A DNA stretch of 64,000 bases, taken from positions 1 to 64,000 of the forward strand of contig FR882115.1 in assembly GCA_000435635.1 (NCBI GenBank). The letters run 5' to 3'. Shown here piece after piece: positions 35,402 to 44,305 of this stretch. The DNA is from Prevotella sp. CAG:1320 (GTDB taxonomy: Bacteria; Bacteroidota; Bacteroidia; Bacteroidales; Bacteroidaceae). The notes under the pieces were generated by a model that did no database searches, was not told the origin of the DNA, and saw only the letters and a list, made by a program, of their open reading frames with translations. The position numbers and the translations under genes were made by a program. Within the stretch, counting starts at the first letter, position 1. Each line of letters opens with the position of its first letter.

Positions 35402-35478
35402 CAGTAGTACTGAAATTGAAAATCAGTAGTACTGAAATTGAAAATCAGTACTACTGATATTGAAAAGGAGTGTACTGA
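35402..35478. repeat. 22-bp phased array C2 (CAGTAGTACTG)
   Basis: Words starting at 35402, 35424, 35446 and 35468, exactly 22 bp apart: CAGTAGTACTG twice, CAGTACTACTG, then a degenerate GAGTGTACTG. The first two spacers are identical (AAATTGAAAAT). Confidence 0.85.
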
Positions 35479-35501
35479 CTTTTTGGGGGCACATCTTTTA
35501 T

Positions 35502-35693
35502 CCCAAATCGATCATTAGACTTTGGATGGATTGCTCACTTATGGCTAGAGGCTTGCTTTTCAGTTTGCCGAAGGCGTAGCGGGCTACGTCGAGGCAAGAC
35601 GGAGAGCAAGACGCAGGCAGAAGCGGGCAAGATGCCAAAGAGCTTCTCTTTAGAGGAAAATGGGGGCTTATGCAGTCTAATGACCGATTTGGG
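35502..35693. repeat. Inverted-repeat element with internal long hairpin
   Basis: CCCAAATCGATCATTAGAC (35502-35520) and GTCTAATGACCGATTTGGG (35675-35693) are inverted copies with one mismatch, and the match extends loosely into GGGCA on both sides. Between them an imperfect hairpin spans 35551-35611, centred on CGTAGC-GG-GCTACG (35575-35588). Non-coding. It could be another miniature element or a structured RNA. Confidence 0.6.
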
Positions 35694-35742
35694 GTTATGC
35701 CCGTTTGCTTTACTGTCTTCCAATTCCATGAATTACCGCCAA

Positions 35743-35770
35743 GGGGAGACGCGGCACGCCATGTCTCTAC
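35743..35770. repeat. REP-like hairpin (single)
   Basis: GGGGAGACGCGGCACGCC followed by ATGTCTCTAC, folding as GAGACG with TGTCTC. The preceding AATTCCATGAATTACCGCC is also related to sequence beside the copy at 61589-61610. Confidence 0.65.
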
Positions 35771-35787
35771 TGGGTTTCAGTGTATTT

Positions 35788-35842
35788 AACGTGAGCTCGA
35801 CGAATCTCCACTTGTGCATGTAACCTGTCATTGCCAAAGTTA
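35788..35842. repeat. Second copy of the left end of the miniature element
   Basis: AACGTGAGCTCGACGAAT and the next 35 bases (CCACTTGTGC, CCTGTCATTGCCAAA) match 35143-35196. No matching right end is found before queA, so this copy is truncated. Confidence 0.6.
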
Positions 35843-35859
35843 TATCAACATATTCCCCC

Positions 35860-35877
35860 TCTCCGCGGAAGCGGAGA
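35860..35877 (-). terminator. Possible weak terminator of the queA transcript
   Basis: TCTCCGC and GCGGAGA form a 7-bp stem with a 4-base loop, 34 bases past the queA stop. There is no T-tract on the minus strand, so the call is weak. Confidence 0.35.
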
Positions 35878-35910
35878 AGCATGGAGACCTTCCTTATGGC
35901 CGTATCGCCA

Positions 35911-37155
35911 TCAAGGTATCAACAGCGAAGAGTCTCCATAGCTCAAGAAGCGGAAGTCATGAGCCAAGGCGTAGTCGTAAACGGCTTTCCAGTCTCCATG
36001 AAGAAAAGCGCTCACCAGCAACAGCAACGTGCTTTGCGGTTGATGGAAATTGGTGACCAGCGCATTGATAATCTTGTAGGTATAACCTGGGGCGATGATG
36101 ATTTGGGTGCTGCTATGCAAAGCCTGCAACCCATGCCTGTCCAAGAAAGAGACGATATTCTCGATGGCGCGCCGTGGCGTGATGCCATTTAGCAAGCCTC
36201 CTTCCGCTTCTTCATCATAGGGAGTCCACTGGTTCACGTGCAAATCAGACTCAGAAGCATCAGGATGAGTCTCCAGGTAAACGCCCATGTAATAGAGACT
36301 CTCGATAGTCCTGACGCTAGTGGTGCCCACCGCGATAGCCTTGCAATCATGGCGCAATAGCTTCTCCAGTGTAGATTTTCTCACCACGATATACTCGGAA
36401 TGCATCTCGTGGCCTTCTATTTCCTTGGCTTTCACGGGCTTGAAGGTGCCGGCACCGACATGCAGCGTCACTTCCTCCCGGTCAATGCCCTTCTCGTCTA
36501 TAGCGGCCAGCACAGCGTCGGTAAAATGAAGGCCTGCCGTAGGAGCCGCCACGCTCCCTTTTATCTTGGAATACACCGTCTGATAAGTAGTCTTGTCGCT
36601 TTCTTGCGTTTCCCGGTTCAGATATGGAGGGATAGGCAATTCGCCTACCGCGTCCAACACTTGCGCGAAAGTGACATCATCGTTGCCCCAATCCAAATCT
36701 ATCCAATAATTTGTTCCTTTGGCCTCGATGTCCCTACGCATGGTGGCAGACAAGGTCAAGCTTTCGCCATTCAATTCAAATGGCTGGCGCAAGCTGCCCT
36801 CTTTCCACTTTTTCAAATTGCCCACCATGCACAGCCATGAGCAATGGCCCTTCGCCTGGAACATCCGCTCATAATCCGCCGGCATAGCAGGCTCCATCAA
36901 GAACACCTCTATCAAGGCGCCCGTCTCCTTGCGGAAATGCAGACGGGCCTGTATCACCCGCGTATTGTTGAATATCATCAAAGCGCCCTGGGGCAAATAG
37001 GACGGTAAGTCTAAGAACAAGCCTTCCCCAATTTCGCCGTGCTTGTAGACAAGCAGCTTGGAATGGTCTCGTTGCGCCAGTGGAAACTTGGCTATCCTTT
37101 CATCAGGCAACTCATAGTTATAATCGCTGATGTGTATGTGTTTTGTATTCATCAT
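35911..37155 (-). CDS. queA: S-adenosylmethionine:tRNA ribosyltransferase-isomerase
   Basis: Transfers the ribosyl moiety of SAM to 7-aminomethyl-deazaguanine in tRNA, giving epoxyqueuosine. The 414-residue product has the family signatures ISDYNYELPDERIA at the start, GALMIFNNTRVIQARL, AAPTAGLHFT and VGAGTFKPVKAKEIEGHEMHSE. Two adjacent ATGs (37155, 37152) could start it. It begins one base after the PAP2 gene stop, so translation is probably coupled. No other queuosine gene lies here. Confidence 0.95.
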   Translation of the reverse strand: MMNTKHIHISDYNYELPDERIAKFPLAQRDHSKLLVYKHGEIGEGLFLDLPSYLPQGALMIFNNTRVIQARLHFRKETGALIEVFLMEPAMPADYERMFQAKGHCSWLCMVGNLKKWKEGSLRQPFELNGESLTLSATMRRDIEAKGTNYWIDLDWGNDDVTFAQVLDAVGELPIPPYLNRETQESDKTTYQTVYSKIKGSVAAPTAGLHFTDAVLAAIDEKGIDREEVTLHVGAGTFKPVKAKEIEGHEMHSEYIVVRKSTLEKLLRHDCKAIAVGTTSVRTIESLYYMGVYLETHPDASESDLHVNQWTPYDEEAEGGLLNGITPRRAIENIVSFLDRHGLQALHSSTQIIIAPGYTYKIINALVTNFHQPQSTLLLLVSAFLHGDWKAVYDYALAHDFRFLSYGDSSLLIP

Positions 37156-37156
37156 G

Positions 37157-37858
37157 TTACGTATTAACCAAAAGGATTCCCCTTATAAACGTATAGGCCA
37201 CGATAAGGAACAATATATTCAATATCAAGTTCATGTCTCTCCGCTCATAGCCACTGCTCGTGTAATAGGAAGACACATAACGGCTGCCGGTGGACAACTT
37301 ACGGTACGCTCTCACATAGAGCATGTAAACCAATCCGCCCGCCAAGGCTCCCCACGCGATACCCACCAAGACATCGCCAGGATAATGCACCCCTAAGTAA
37401 AGACGGGTCCAGCAGTTCAGAAGCGACCACATCACCAAGGCAATGGTCACCCGTTTGCTCTTCATAAGCAAACTGAAGAAAACCGCAATCGACATCGTGT
37501 TAGCCGCATGGGCGGAGAAGAAACCGTAGCTAGTCTCTCTCAGATTGTTCACCGTATCTATCGTGTACTTGATGACAGGGTCATTGGTGGGACGCCACCT
37601 GGCAACAAACGGCTTACACAGAAAGTCCGCCATGCCGTCCGCGAGAACTATGCAGAGTAGCGCGCTGCCTATCACCAGCATAATCTGGGACATGGTCTGA
37701 TTGTTTTTGATGACTACATACAGCAAAGTTATATAAAGCGGCACCCACGTCAGTCCCGAAGTGAGCGACATCACCACTCCATCCAACATCAAGTTGTCGC
37801 TGCCATTAAAAAAACGCAACACTTGTTGGTCTAGCTGTATCCAGTATTCTATATCCAC
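37157..37858 (-). CDS. PAP2-family membrane phosphatase
   Basis: A lipid-phosphate or undecaprenyl-pyrophosphate-type phosphatase, 233 residues from a GTG at 37858. The acid phosphatase motifs are present: KPFVARWRP (KX6RP), YGFFSAHAANT (in place of PSGH) and SRLYLGVHYPGDV-like RLYLGVHYPGDVLVG (SRX5HX3D). About five hydrophobic segments are visible. The GTG sits 4 bases after the batD-E stop, and VDIEYWIQLDQQVL is the usual family start; an ATG at 37909 would overlap the upstream gene by 47 bases. The tail holds a final membrane helix. Substrate is not determinable. Confidence 0.85.
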   Translation of the reverse strand: MDIEYWIQLDQQVLRFFNGSDNLMLDGVVMSLTSGLTWVPLYITLLYVVIKNNQTMSQIMLVIGSALLCIVLADGMADFLCKPFVARWRPTNDPVIKYTIDTVNNLRETSYGFFSAHAANTMSIAVFFSLLMKSKRVTIALVMWSLLNCWTRLYLGVHYPGDVLVGIAWGALAGGLVYMLYVRAYRKLSTGSRYVSSYYTSSGYERRDMNLILNILFLIVAYTFIRGILLVNT

Positions 37859-37862
37859 CAAA

Positions 37863-40454
37863 TTATATCTCCTCGATTTGTGAAGCCAAAACCCATCCTG
37901 TCCTGCCATCGCTCAACTTGATGCCGCGCCAAGGATGAATCGTTTTATCCGTGATGTCAACACGGGTCCCTTCGTGAATGACAAACACATCGCCACTTGT
38001 TTTAGATGGTGTTTTCTTCACGTTGACAGTTGGGGAAATTACTATCGCCCCACATTTACGCTCAATCGCCAACTTCTGCTGATAAGCAAAAAAAGTCGAC
38101 AATATAAACAGGAAGAGGAAAAAGATTCCGCCAAAGAATCCCACCTTTCTCATTATCACACTGGAGGAGAAGAGATAAAGCAACACCAGCAGAAGCATCA
38201 CCACGACAGCTGCGACGCCCAAACTAGCCCAACTATCCACTCCCATGAGGTTTACCAATGAGCGATAACCCGTGACATAAAACATCTCATCGTTTACAGG
38301 TATCTTATCGATTGTTTTAGAACGGGCGAACTCCAAGTTGAAGTTGATGTCATCATCTCCTGGCGACAATATTCTCGCACGTTCATAGGCCAATATGGCT
38401 TGTGTCAGGTTATCGCTGCGGAAATAAGCGTTGCCCAGATTATAATAGACCTCTGCCGAGACACCTTCTTTCAGCACTTCCTGGTAATCCTTGATAGCCT
38501 GCTGATAATTACCTTTTTGATACTCCCTGTCACCATTCTCCTTGGTCGCGGCATTGACCGATAAGGCCAGCATGGCTAACAGAGACAGTAATATCAATCG
38601 GAAACTCTTGGTCCTCCCGTTCTTTCGGGAAGCCTTGATAGCCTGCTCTATATCCATGATCGCGGTCATGGCGGACTCAAAAGTCTTGTCCATGTTTCCT
38701 TTGGGGTCGCCAGGAGCGTATCTTTCAAATTCACACTCGTCAAGTGCCGAGGTAAACTTGCCTATAGTGTCTTCATCCACCATGCGCTCGCTAAGTCTTT
38801 CCTGTATGTTCTCACGAGATAGTTGTTCCACACGCATATTCAACTTGTTGCTCACATAATCCCATAATGCCCTAAGCACCTCGTCATAGAAAGCGGCCTG
38901 ATGACCTTGTTTCCTCAAAAGGTCTGCCTTGCGCAATCGCTTGGTAGCCATTTTCTTTGCCCTGTTAGAACGAGCCTTGACCAAATCGGCATTCTCGATA
39001 GCCCTGCGCCGGAAAATAACCAGCAACGCACAGAAGGTAACCAGCGGCACCAATAGGCATATCCAATAATTAACACTACCATAGAAAAAGTCTTCGTCCT
39101 TCTTCAGCTCCACGGCACCCTGCTTGATAGGGCGAATATCTTTCTGTTCCGCGGCAATCTGATTTTCGCTCCCCGAAGAGTCATCATCGCCTTTGGCCAC
39201 CTTCAACGTAAAAGACTGGGTTTTAATAGTACGATAAGCGTTCTCCGCCGTATCATAATAAGTAAAAGAGATTGGTGGAATAGTATACTCTCCCTGGTTA
39301 CGGGGCACTGCCAGGAAGTCATATATCATGTTACCCTCAACGCCGTTGGCTGTCAGTTTCGTCTTGTCAGTTACCTTAGCGTCATATTTGTCAAAGTCTT
39401 TCGGAAGCTCAATGGTAGGTTGTTTCAATAATTTCAGGTTACCAATTCCTCCCACCACCACTCTTATGTTAATGGGGTCACCTGCCTTTACCTCTTTGTT
39501 GTCCAATGTGGCCGAAATATTGAAACGGCCGACACCGCCCGAGAAATCCGCCGGACGCTTGGGCAATGGGTCTACTTTTATAGAAATACCTGGAGCCGTG
39601 ATATTCTTGTTAACCTCTATATAGCCAGAACCACCATTAAAGAAAGCCTCTAATGGGTCAACGTTTCGGTTCTGCTGCACCACGATACCCTTAAAAACGA
39701 TACTTGGTATTTCCAACTCACCTGTCATCTGGGGATACATTACGTATTGGCTCCATGTCACACAACGATAAGGGCGGCCATTGATCATCTCTGTATGAAA
39801 TGATTTCTGGTTTGGCAGCTTCACTTCCTGGGTATGAAAACCTTTCAGGTCGGGCATTTTCCCCTCTAGCTGCGTCAGTTCCACTTGTGTGTATACCTTA
39901 TAGGTTAACAGCACAGGCTCTTGCTCGTGTACCCTCCTCTTATTTGCCGACACCTTAATGAAAAGATCATTGCCCGTAATGGCGGAACCCGCGTCACGCA
40001 TGCCGGGTGCATAATCAGAATCGCCATGCATTCTAGGCGCACCGCTATGCGTGCGGGCTGTCTGCTTTGCCACGTGCAATTTCGTGGGACGCGAAGACAC
40101 GCGCTTGCCATTTACCGTAGCGTGAGCCGCGGGAATGGAATAAGAGCCTTCCTTGTCCGCGAATACCGTAAAAGTAAAAGTGGCGGAAGAGGACGAACTG
40201 GCATGGTTGCCATCTATTTGGTAACTGATTTGAGAGGAGACATAAGGGCCTGCCACAACTTCCAAGCCGTCGGGGAAAGCGTCTGCCCTGAAATTCTCCA
40301 CTTCCTTTGAGTCCACAGTATATGCCACGCGGAAGTTCTCTCCCTCGAATACCTGACGTGGGGCTTTTACAGACATCTGTTGTGCCAAGGCTGGCGCAAT
40401 CGCCTGCAGCAACAATGCCATCAACCATATTTCTATGCGTAACGTTCTCGTCAT
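37863..40454 (-). CDS. batD: BatD-BatE fusion protein (aerotolerance operon)
   Basis: An 863-residue protein joining two normally separate Bat proteins. Residues 1-24 are a signal peptide; about 25-450 are BatD periplasmic domains (MSVKAPRQVFEGENFRVAYTV); a membrane helix lies near 460 and a cytoplasmic segment runs to about 610. Then SFRLILLSLLAMLALSVNA (about 617-635), which looks like BatE's former signal peptide, leads into TPR repeats (GDREYQKGNYQQAIKDYQE), two membrane helices and a C-terminal SH3-like domain. The topology stays consistent, with TPR and SH3 parts outside. No stop or obvious start separates the halves. Confidence 0.85.
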   Translation of the reverse strand: MTRTLRIEIWLMALLLQAIAPALAQQMSVKAPRQVFEGENFRVAYTVDSKEVENFRADAFPDGLEVVAGPYVSSQISYQIDGNHASSSSSATFTFTVFADKEGSYSIPAAHATVNGKRVSSRPTKLHVAKQTARTHSGAPRMHGDSDYAPGMRDAGSAITGNDLFIKVSANKRRVHEQEPVLLTYKVYTQVELTQLEGKMPDLKGFHTQEVKLPNQKSFHTEMINGRPYRCVTWSQYVMYPQMTGELEIPSIVFKGIVVQQNRNVDPLEAFFNGGSGYIEVNKNITAPGISIKVDPLPKRPADFSGGVGRFNISATLDNKEVKAGDPINIRVVVGGIGNLKLLKQPTIELPKDFDKYDAKVTDKTKLTANGVEGNMIYDFLAVPRNQGEYTIPPISFTYYDTAENAYRTIKTQSFTLKVAKGDDDSSGSENQIAAEQKDIRPIKQGAVELKKDEDFFYGSVNYWICLLVPLVTFCALLVIFRRRAIENADLVKARSNRAKKMATKRLRKADLLRKQGHQAAFYDEVLRALWDYVSNKLNMRVEQLSRENIQERLSERMVDEDTIGKFTSALDECEFERYAPGDPKGNMDKTFESAMTAIMDIEQAIKASRKNGRTKSFRLILLSLLAMLALSVNAATKENGDREYQKGNYQQAIKDYQEVLKEGVSAEVYYNLGNAYFRSDNLTQAILAYERARILSPGDDDINFNLEFARSKTIDKIPVNDEMFYVTGYRSLVNLMGVDSWASLGVAAVVVMLLLVLLYLFSSSVIMRKVGFFGGIFFLFLFILSTFFAYQQKLAIERKCGAIVISPTVNVKKTPSKTSGDVFVIHEGTRVDITDKTIHPWRGIKLSDGRTGWVLASQIEEI

Positions 40455-40470
40455 AGGCGTACCTCCTTCA

Positions 40471-41160
40471 TCACCAGTTCTTCTCTAAAGACTTTTTGCG
40501 TGGTTGCGACAAAGCTTTCTGTATTTTCCGCTTTGTAGCCTTCTCGCTTTGTACGGCCGCATTGAGCATCTGCTCAGCATTTTCCCTGCTCATTTTATCT
40601 TGGTCAGGCTTCTGCCGTTGGTTTTTATTTTTATCTTTATCTTGGTTTTTATCTTGGTCTTGCTTATTCTGTTTCTTATCTTGCTCTTTCTTGTTCTTGT
40701 CTTTGTTTTTGTCTTGCTGGGGCTGGTTTTTCAATAACTTTTGGCAGAGAGCCAAGTTATACCTCGTCTCATTGTCTTTAGGATTATTGCGCAAAGCCAT
40801 TTTGTAAGCGTCTATAGCTTGAGCGTATTGTCTATGGTTCTGCCATATCGTACCTATATTATGATAAGACATGGCTTTCCTCATAGGGTTCTGTTCCAGC
40901 TGTGCCGCCGTAACATATTGCTGCAGCGCCATGGAGTCTTTCTGCTGAGCCATGAGCGCACAAGCCAGATTATAATTTGCTTGGGGATTCTCCTTGTTTT
41001 GGGCTAAGGCCTTTCGGTATTGCGTTTCCGCTTTCACCCACTCGCCTTTAGCATACGCACGATTTCCTTCACGTATCAACTGACGGTCTGTCTGGGCCAA
41101 AACCGTGACAGTCGTCAACGTATGCATAACCAGTAACAAGATGTATATTTTCGTCTTCAT
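40471..41160 (-). CDS. batC: BatC, TPR protein of the aerotolerance operon
   Basis: A 229-residue exported protein. A signal peptide (MKTKIYILLLVMHTLTTVTVLA) precedes about three TPR units (residues 28-135: GNRAYAKGEWVKAETQYRKA, ANYNLACALM, YHNIGTIWQN). A low-complexity stretch of about 50 residues rich in Lys, Asp, Gln and Asn (KNKDKNKKEQDKKQNKQDQ) follows, then a short conserved tail (AEQMLNAAVQSEK). TPRs suggest protein binding, probably to the BatA/BatB VWA proteins. It starts 4 bases after batB. Confidence 0.85.
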   Translation of the reverse strand: MKTKIYILLLVMHTLTTVTVLAQTDRQLIREGNRAYAKGEWVKAETQYRKALAQNKENPQANYNLACALMAQQKDSMALQQYVTAAQLEQNPMRKAMSYHNIGTIWQNHRQYAQAIDAYKMALRNNPKDNETRYNLALCQKLLKNQPQQDKNKDKNKKEQDKKQNKQDQDKNQDKDKNKNQRQKPDQDKMSRENAEQMLNAAVQSEKATKRKIQKALSQPRKKSLEKNW

Positions 41161-41164
41161 CTGC

Positions 41165-42187
41165 CTATTGCCTCTTGAAAAAATGATATTTCCTGAGTAT
41201 GGGATTTTTTATCTCCAATATACAAGCCTCTATGATCAACACCAATATGGCCAACAGGGCAAAAGCCTGGAATTGCTCATTATACTCACTATATATGACC
41301 GTATCTGTTTCTCCTCGTTGCAATCTTTCCAGGTCTTCATTCAACAATTCTTCCGCGTCGCTGGTATTGTCTACGTGGATGTAACTGCCTTTGCCCGCTT
41401 GAGCTATCTCCTTGCACATATCCTCGTTGAGGAACGTCATCACTGTGTGGCCTGTGTTATCTTGCAGATAACTGCCATCTTCCATGGGAATAGGTGCTCC
41501 TTTGGTGTTTCCCACACCCAGCATATACACGTTGATTCCCTTCTTGCGAGCAGCCTCCGCCGCTTCCTGAGCCCCACCCTCATGATTCTCGCCGTCTGTA
41601 ATCACGATAATGGCCTTGCCCACCTTGTCTGCTTGGGTAAAACTTTGGGAGGCCAATTCTATCGCTCCCGCGATGTCGGTGCCTTGCGTCTGGATAAGCC
41701 CTGGCGTGATATCTTGCAGAAACATCTTGGCTGATACGTAGTCTGAAGTGATAGGCAACTGTACGTATGCCTCGCCCGCAAAAACTATAAGCCCTATTTT
41801 GTCATTGGTAAACTTATCCACAAGGTTTTCTATCAGCAACTTGCTCTTGTCCAATCTGGACGGAGCCACATCTTGCGCCAACATAGAGTTGGAGATATCC
41901 AAGGCAATGATGGCCTCTATGCCTTTCCGCTTGTCGTGCGTGGTCTTTGTACCCATTTGCGGACGAGCCAGCACCACAACCAATAACGCTATGGCAACCA
42001 ATTGCAAGACAAACTTCAAGGTGGGACGATAACACGATATATCAGGCATCAACTCCTTGATGAGCTGAGGGTCACCCAACTTGCGAAATTTCATCTTGCG
42101 CCTGCGCCAACCGACAAACCGTATCAGGACCAGGACGGGAATGACCAGCAATAGCCAGAGATATATAGGGTCTTCTAATCTTAGCAT
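41165..42187 (-). CDS. batB: BatB, membrane-anchored VWA protein
   Basis: A 340-residue protein with two N-terminal membrane helices, a von Willebrand factor A domain with the metal site DISNS (in IIALDISNSMLAQD, about residues 93-106), later T and D residues (ITDGENHEGG), and a C-terminal helix (AFALLAILVLIIEACIL). It likely forms a membrane complex with BatA. Role in aerotolerance comes from the Bacteroides family; mechanism is not established. Confidence 0.9.
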   Translation of the reverse strand: MLRLEDPIYLWLLLVIPVLVLIRFVGWRRRKMKFRKLGDPQLIKELMPDISCYRPTLKFVLQLVAIALLVVVLARPQMGTKTTHDKRKGIEAIIALDISNSMLAQDVAPSRLDKSKLLIENLVDKFTNDKIGLIVFAGEAYVQLPITSDYVSAKMFLQDITPGLIQTQGTDIAGAIELASQSFTQADKVGKAIIVITDGENHEGGAQEAAEAARKKGINVYMLGVGNTKGAPIPMEDGSYLQDNTGHTVMTFLNEDMCKEIAQAGKGSYIHVDNTSDAEELLNEDLERLQRGETDTVIYSEYNEQFQAFALLAILVLIIEACILEIKNPILRKYHFFKRQ

Positions 42188-42212
42188 CTTCTCACCACGT
42201 TATCATACAAAA

Positions 42213-43211
42213 CTACGGAATCCTCCTAAACCAAGTGACACGCAGTAAAACCTCGAGCAGCAAACAAGCCAACGCCGCGATGGCAAAAGGCAAGTATGCT
42301 TCATAGCGTTTGGCATAATGGCGCACTTGCATCTTGGTCTTTTCCAATTTGTCTATATCGTTGTATATCTTCTTCAACTCACTGTTATTGGTGGCACGAT
42401 AAAAATTTCCCTCAGTGGCGGAAGCGATGTCCCGCAACGTCTCGGTATCTATATCTACCTTCATTGTCACATATTGCACGGTGCCGCCCACAGGCATAGG
42501 ATAGGGAGCGACCTTATTGGAACCCACCGCAATGGTATATACCCTGATTCCGAAGCTTTTAGCTATCTCCGCAGCGGTCATAGGTGAAATGTCGCCCATG
42601 TTATTACTGCCGTCAGTCAACAAAATGATAACCTTGCTTTTTGTCTTCGAGTCTTTCAAACGACTCACGGCATTAGCTATTCCCATACCGATAGCCGTAC
42701 CGTCCTCTATGAAACCTCGTTGGGCAATATCAGTGCGTGTATTATGCAACAGTTGCAACAAACTGGCGTGATCTGTGGTCATGGGGCATTGCGTAAACGA
42801 TTCACCCGCGAAAATGGTAAGACCTATATTGTCATTAGGCCTGCTGGAAATAAATTCCGCAGCCACTTCCTTGGCCGCCTCAATACGATTAGGCTTCAAA
42901 TCCTCCGCCAACATGGAGGTGGAAACATCCATGGCCAACATGATATCAATGCCCTCCACTTGCTTATCGTTCCAAGCATTGTGAGTCTGCGGCCGAGCCA
43001 TTACCAGCACCAATAGCACAAAAGCCGCGCACCGCAATGCCATGGGTAAATGCACCAACCTAACTCGCAAGCTCTTAGGAGCATACAGGTAAGCACGGGT
43101 ATCCCCCATCCGCATAGTGGGCTCGGACTTTTTCCTGTACATGAAATACCATAATATATAAGGTATCAACAACAGGAGCAACAAGAAATATTCTTTGTTG
43201 ACAAATTCCAT
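42213..43211 (-). CDS. batA: BatA, membrane-anchored VWA protein
   Basis: A 332-residue paralogue of BatB: N-terminal helix (YFLLLLLLIPYILWYFMY), VWA domain with an intact metal site (IMLAMDVSTSMLAED) and ILLTDGSNNMG, and a C-terminal helix (LPFAIAALACLLLEVLL). It precedes batB by 25 bases and follows an unnamed membrane protein by one base. Both VWA proteins keep their metal ligands, suggesting active ligand binding. Confidence 0.9.
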   Translation of the reverse strand: MEFVNKEYFLLLLLLIPYILWYFMYRKKSEPTMRMGDTRAYLYAPKSLRVRLVHLPMALRCAAFVLLVLVMARPQTHNAWNDKQVEGIDIMLAMDVSTSMLAEDLKPNRIEAAKEVAAEFISSRPNDNIGLTIFAGESFTQCPMTTDHASLLQLLHNTRTDIAQRGFIEDGTAIGMGIANAVSRLKDSKTKSKVIILLTDGSNNMGDISPMTAAEIAKSFGIRVYTIAVGSNKVAPYPMPVGGTVQYVTMKVDIDTETLRDIASATEGNFYRATNNSELKKIYNDIDKLEKTKMQVRHYAKRYEAYLPFAIAALACLLLEVLLRVTWFRRIP

Positions 43212-43212
43212 C

Positions 43213-44301
43213 TTACATCATCAATTGCATGAAACCATACACCACGCACGCCACCAAGGCCAAAAAGCCCACTCCCGCCACAATTATAAAAGCCTGGGTA
43301 AGCCGCCTGGTCTTTTGCGACTTCACATCAGCCGCACTCAGTTGCTCTTTCACCCGTTCGTCGTGAACCACCTCATTGGTCTTGGTCTGGTCTATAAAGT
43401 CAATGGCGTTCACCAAATTGCGATCGTTCTCGTTGATCAGCGTTTCATATTTGGCAAATTTCACCAAATCAGCGGTCTGGAAAAGATTTCTCAGTTCCTC
43501 TATCATCGCCTGGTCTTTTTCCTGGCGCAAGCGTTCTATAATCTCCGAGCTAGTCATCTCCATGGCATTGAAGCCAAAGCGCTTCACGATATAGCCACGC
43601 AAAGTATCGGTTAGCTTGGTATAATACACTTTCTGGCTCTCTTGGCTCTCTACATGTTGCTTCTTGATATCCTCTATCTCTCGCAACGCGGCCTCGTGGG
43701 CAGGAATCCTGCGCACGAAACGTATCTTGGCTATGACAGGCTTGTTCTGACGCAAACGATGAACAAGATACACCAAGACTATCAGCAACAAGAGACTTAT
43801 CACTGACATCACAAACAATCCTTTCCATTCACTCCACAGGAAAGGATTGGGCTGCACTGGTTTCGGGGGATAGAATTTCTCAGGATGCAGGGTGTCCACT
43901 GGTACGGTAAGTATTTTCAGCGCCACCATGTTACCCTTGTAGGTCTTGCCATTCACTTTCACTGGCAAGGGAGGTATGGCATATAACTTCTCGTCAAACG
44001 CCGTGAGCACATAATCCCTGCCTAAGGTAACCATCCCATTATCCAGTTCCGTGGTGTCAATATCCTTTTGCGCCAACACCTCTACTCCTTCCGTGATTTG
44101 CTGCGAAGGCTGGAAGTGGGGCAACAAAGCATTGGTACCTTTCTTCAGGTTCACTCTAAGATGCAACACCGTCTGCTCACCTATGAGCATCTGCAGGGAA
44201 TCTATACGCTGCTCCACTTGAACCTGAGCGGTGGCGAACAACGCATAACCCAGTGCCCAAACCAATACCAATGTATGTCTTATGGGTAATCCTTTCATCA
44301 T
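43213..44301 (-). CDS. Membrane protein of the Bat operon, unnamed
   Basis: A 362-residue protein with a signal peptide (ending ATAQ), a beta-rich periplasmic domain of about 130 residues related in style to BatD (VQVEQRIDSLQMLIGEQTVLHLRV), a central membrane helix (LFVMSVISLLLLIVLVYLVH, about 170-189), a charged cytoplasmic helical part with a BatD-like YYTKLTDTLRGYIVKRFGFNA motif, and a final helix. The function is unknown. It lies between the DUF58 gene and batA in the order usual for Bacteroides. Two adjacent ATGs begin it. Confidence 0.75.
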   Translation of the reverse strand: MMKGLPIRHTLVLVWALGYALFATAQVQVEQRIDSLQMLIGEQTVLHLRVNLKKGTNALLPHFQPSQQITEGVEVLAQKDIDTTELDNGMVTLGRDYVLTAFDEKLYAIPPLPVKVNGKTYKGNMVALKILTVPVDTLHPEKFYPPKPVQPNPFLWSEWKGLFVMSVISLLLLIVLVYLVHRLRQNKPVIAKIRFVRRIPAHEAALREIEDIKKQHVESQESQKVYYTKLTDTLRGYIVKRFGFNAMEMTSSEIIERLRQEKDQAMIEELRNLFQTADLVKFAKYETLINENDRNLVNAIDFIDQTKTNEVVHDERVKEQLSAADVKSQKTRRLTQAFIIVAGVGFLALVACVVYGFMQLMM

Positions 44302-44305
44302 TTTA

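Larger units (their letters stand above)
34783..35910. other. Long convergent intergenic region rich in repeats
   Basis: Between mcrC and queA. In order: a -7-like box and a 41-codon frame (34812-34977), 22-bp array C1 interrupted by a 176-bp miniature element (35143-35318), array C2 (35402-35478), a 19-bp inverted-repeat element with a long hairpin (35502-35693), a single REP-like hairpin (35743-35770), a second copy of the miniature element's left end (from 35788), and a small hairpin near the queA end (35860-35877). Confidence 0.7.

Noticed and set aside
34783..35910. tRNA or other stable RNA gene in the long gaps
   Set aside because: I looked for a TTCGAATCC-type T-loop with a matching acceptor stem in all long gaps and found none; no rRNA, tmRNA or SRP RNA signature was recognised either.
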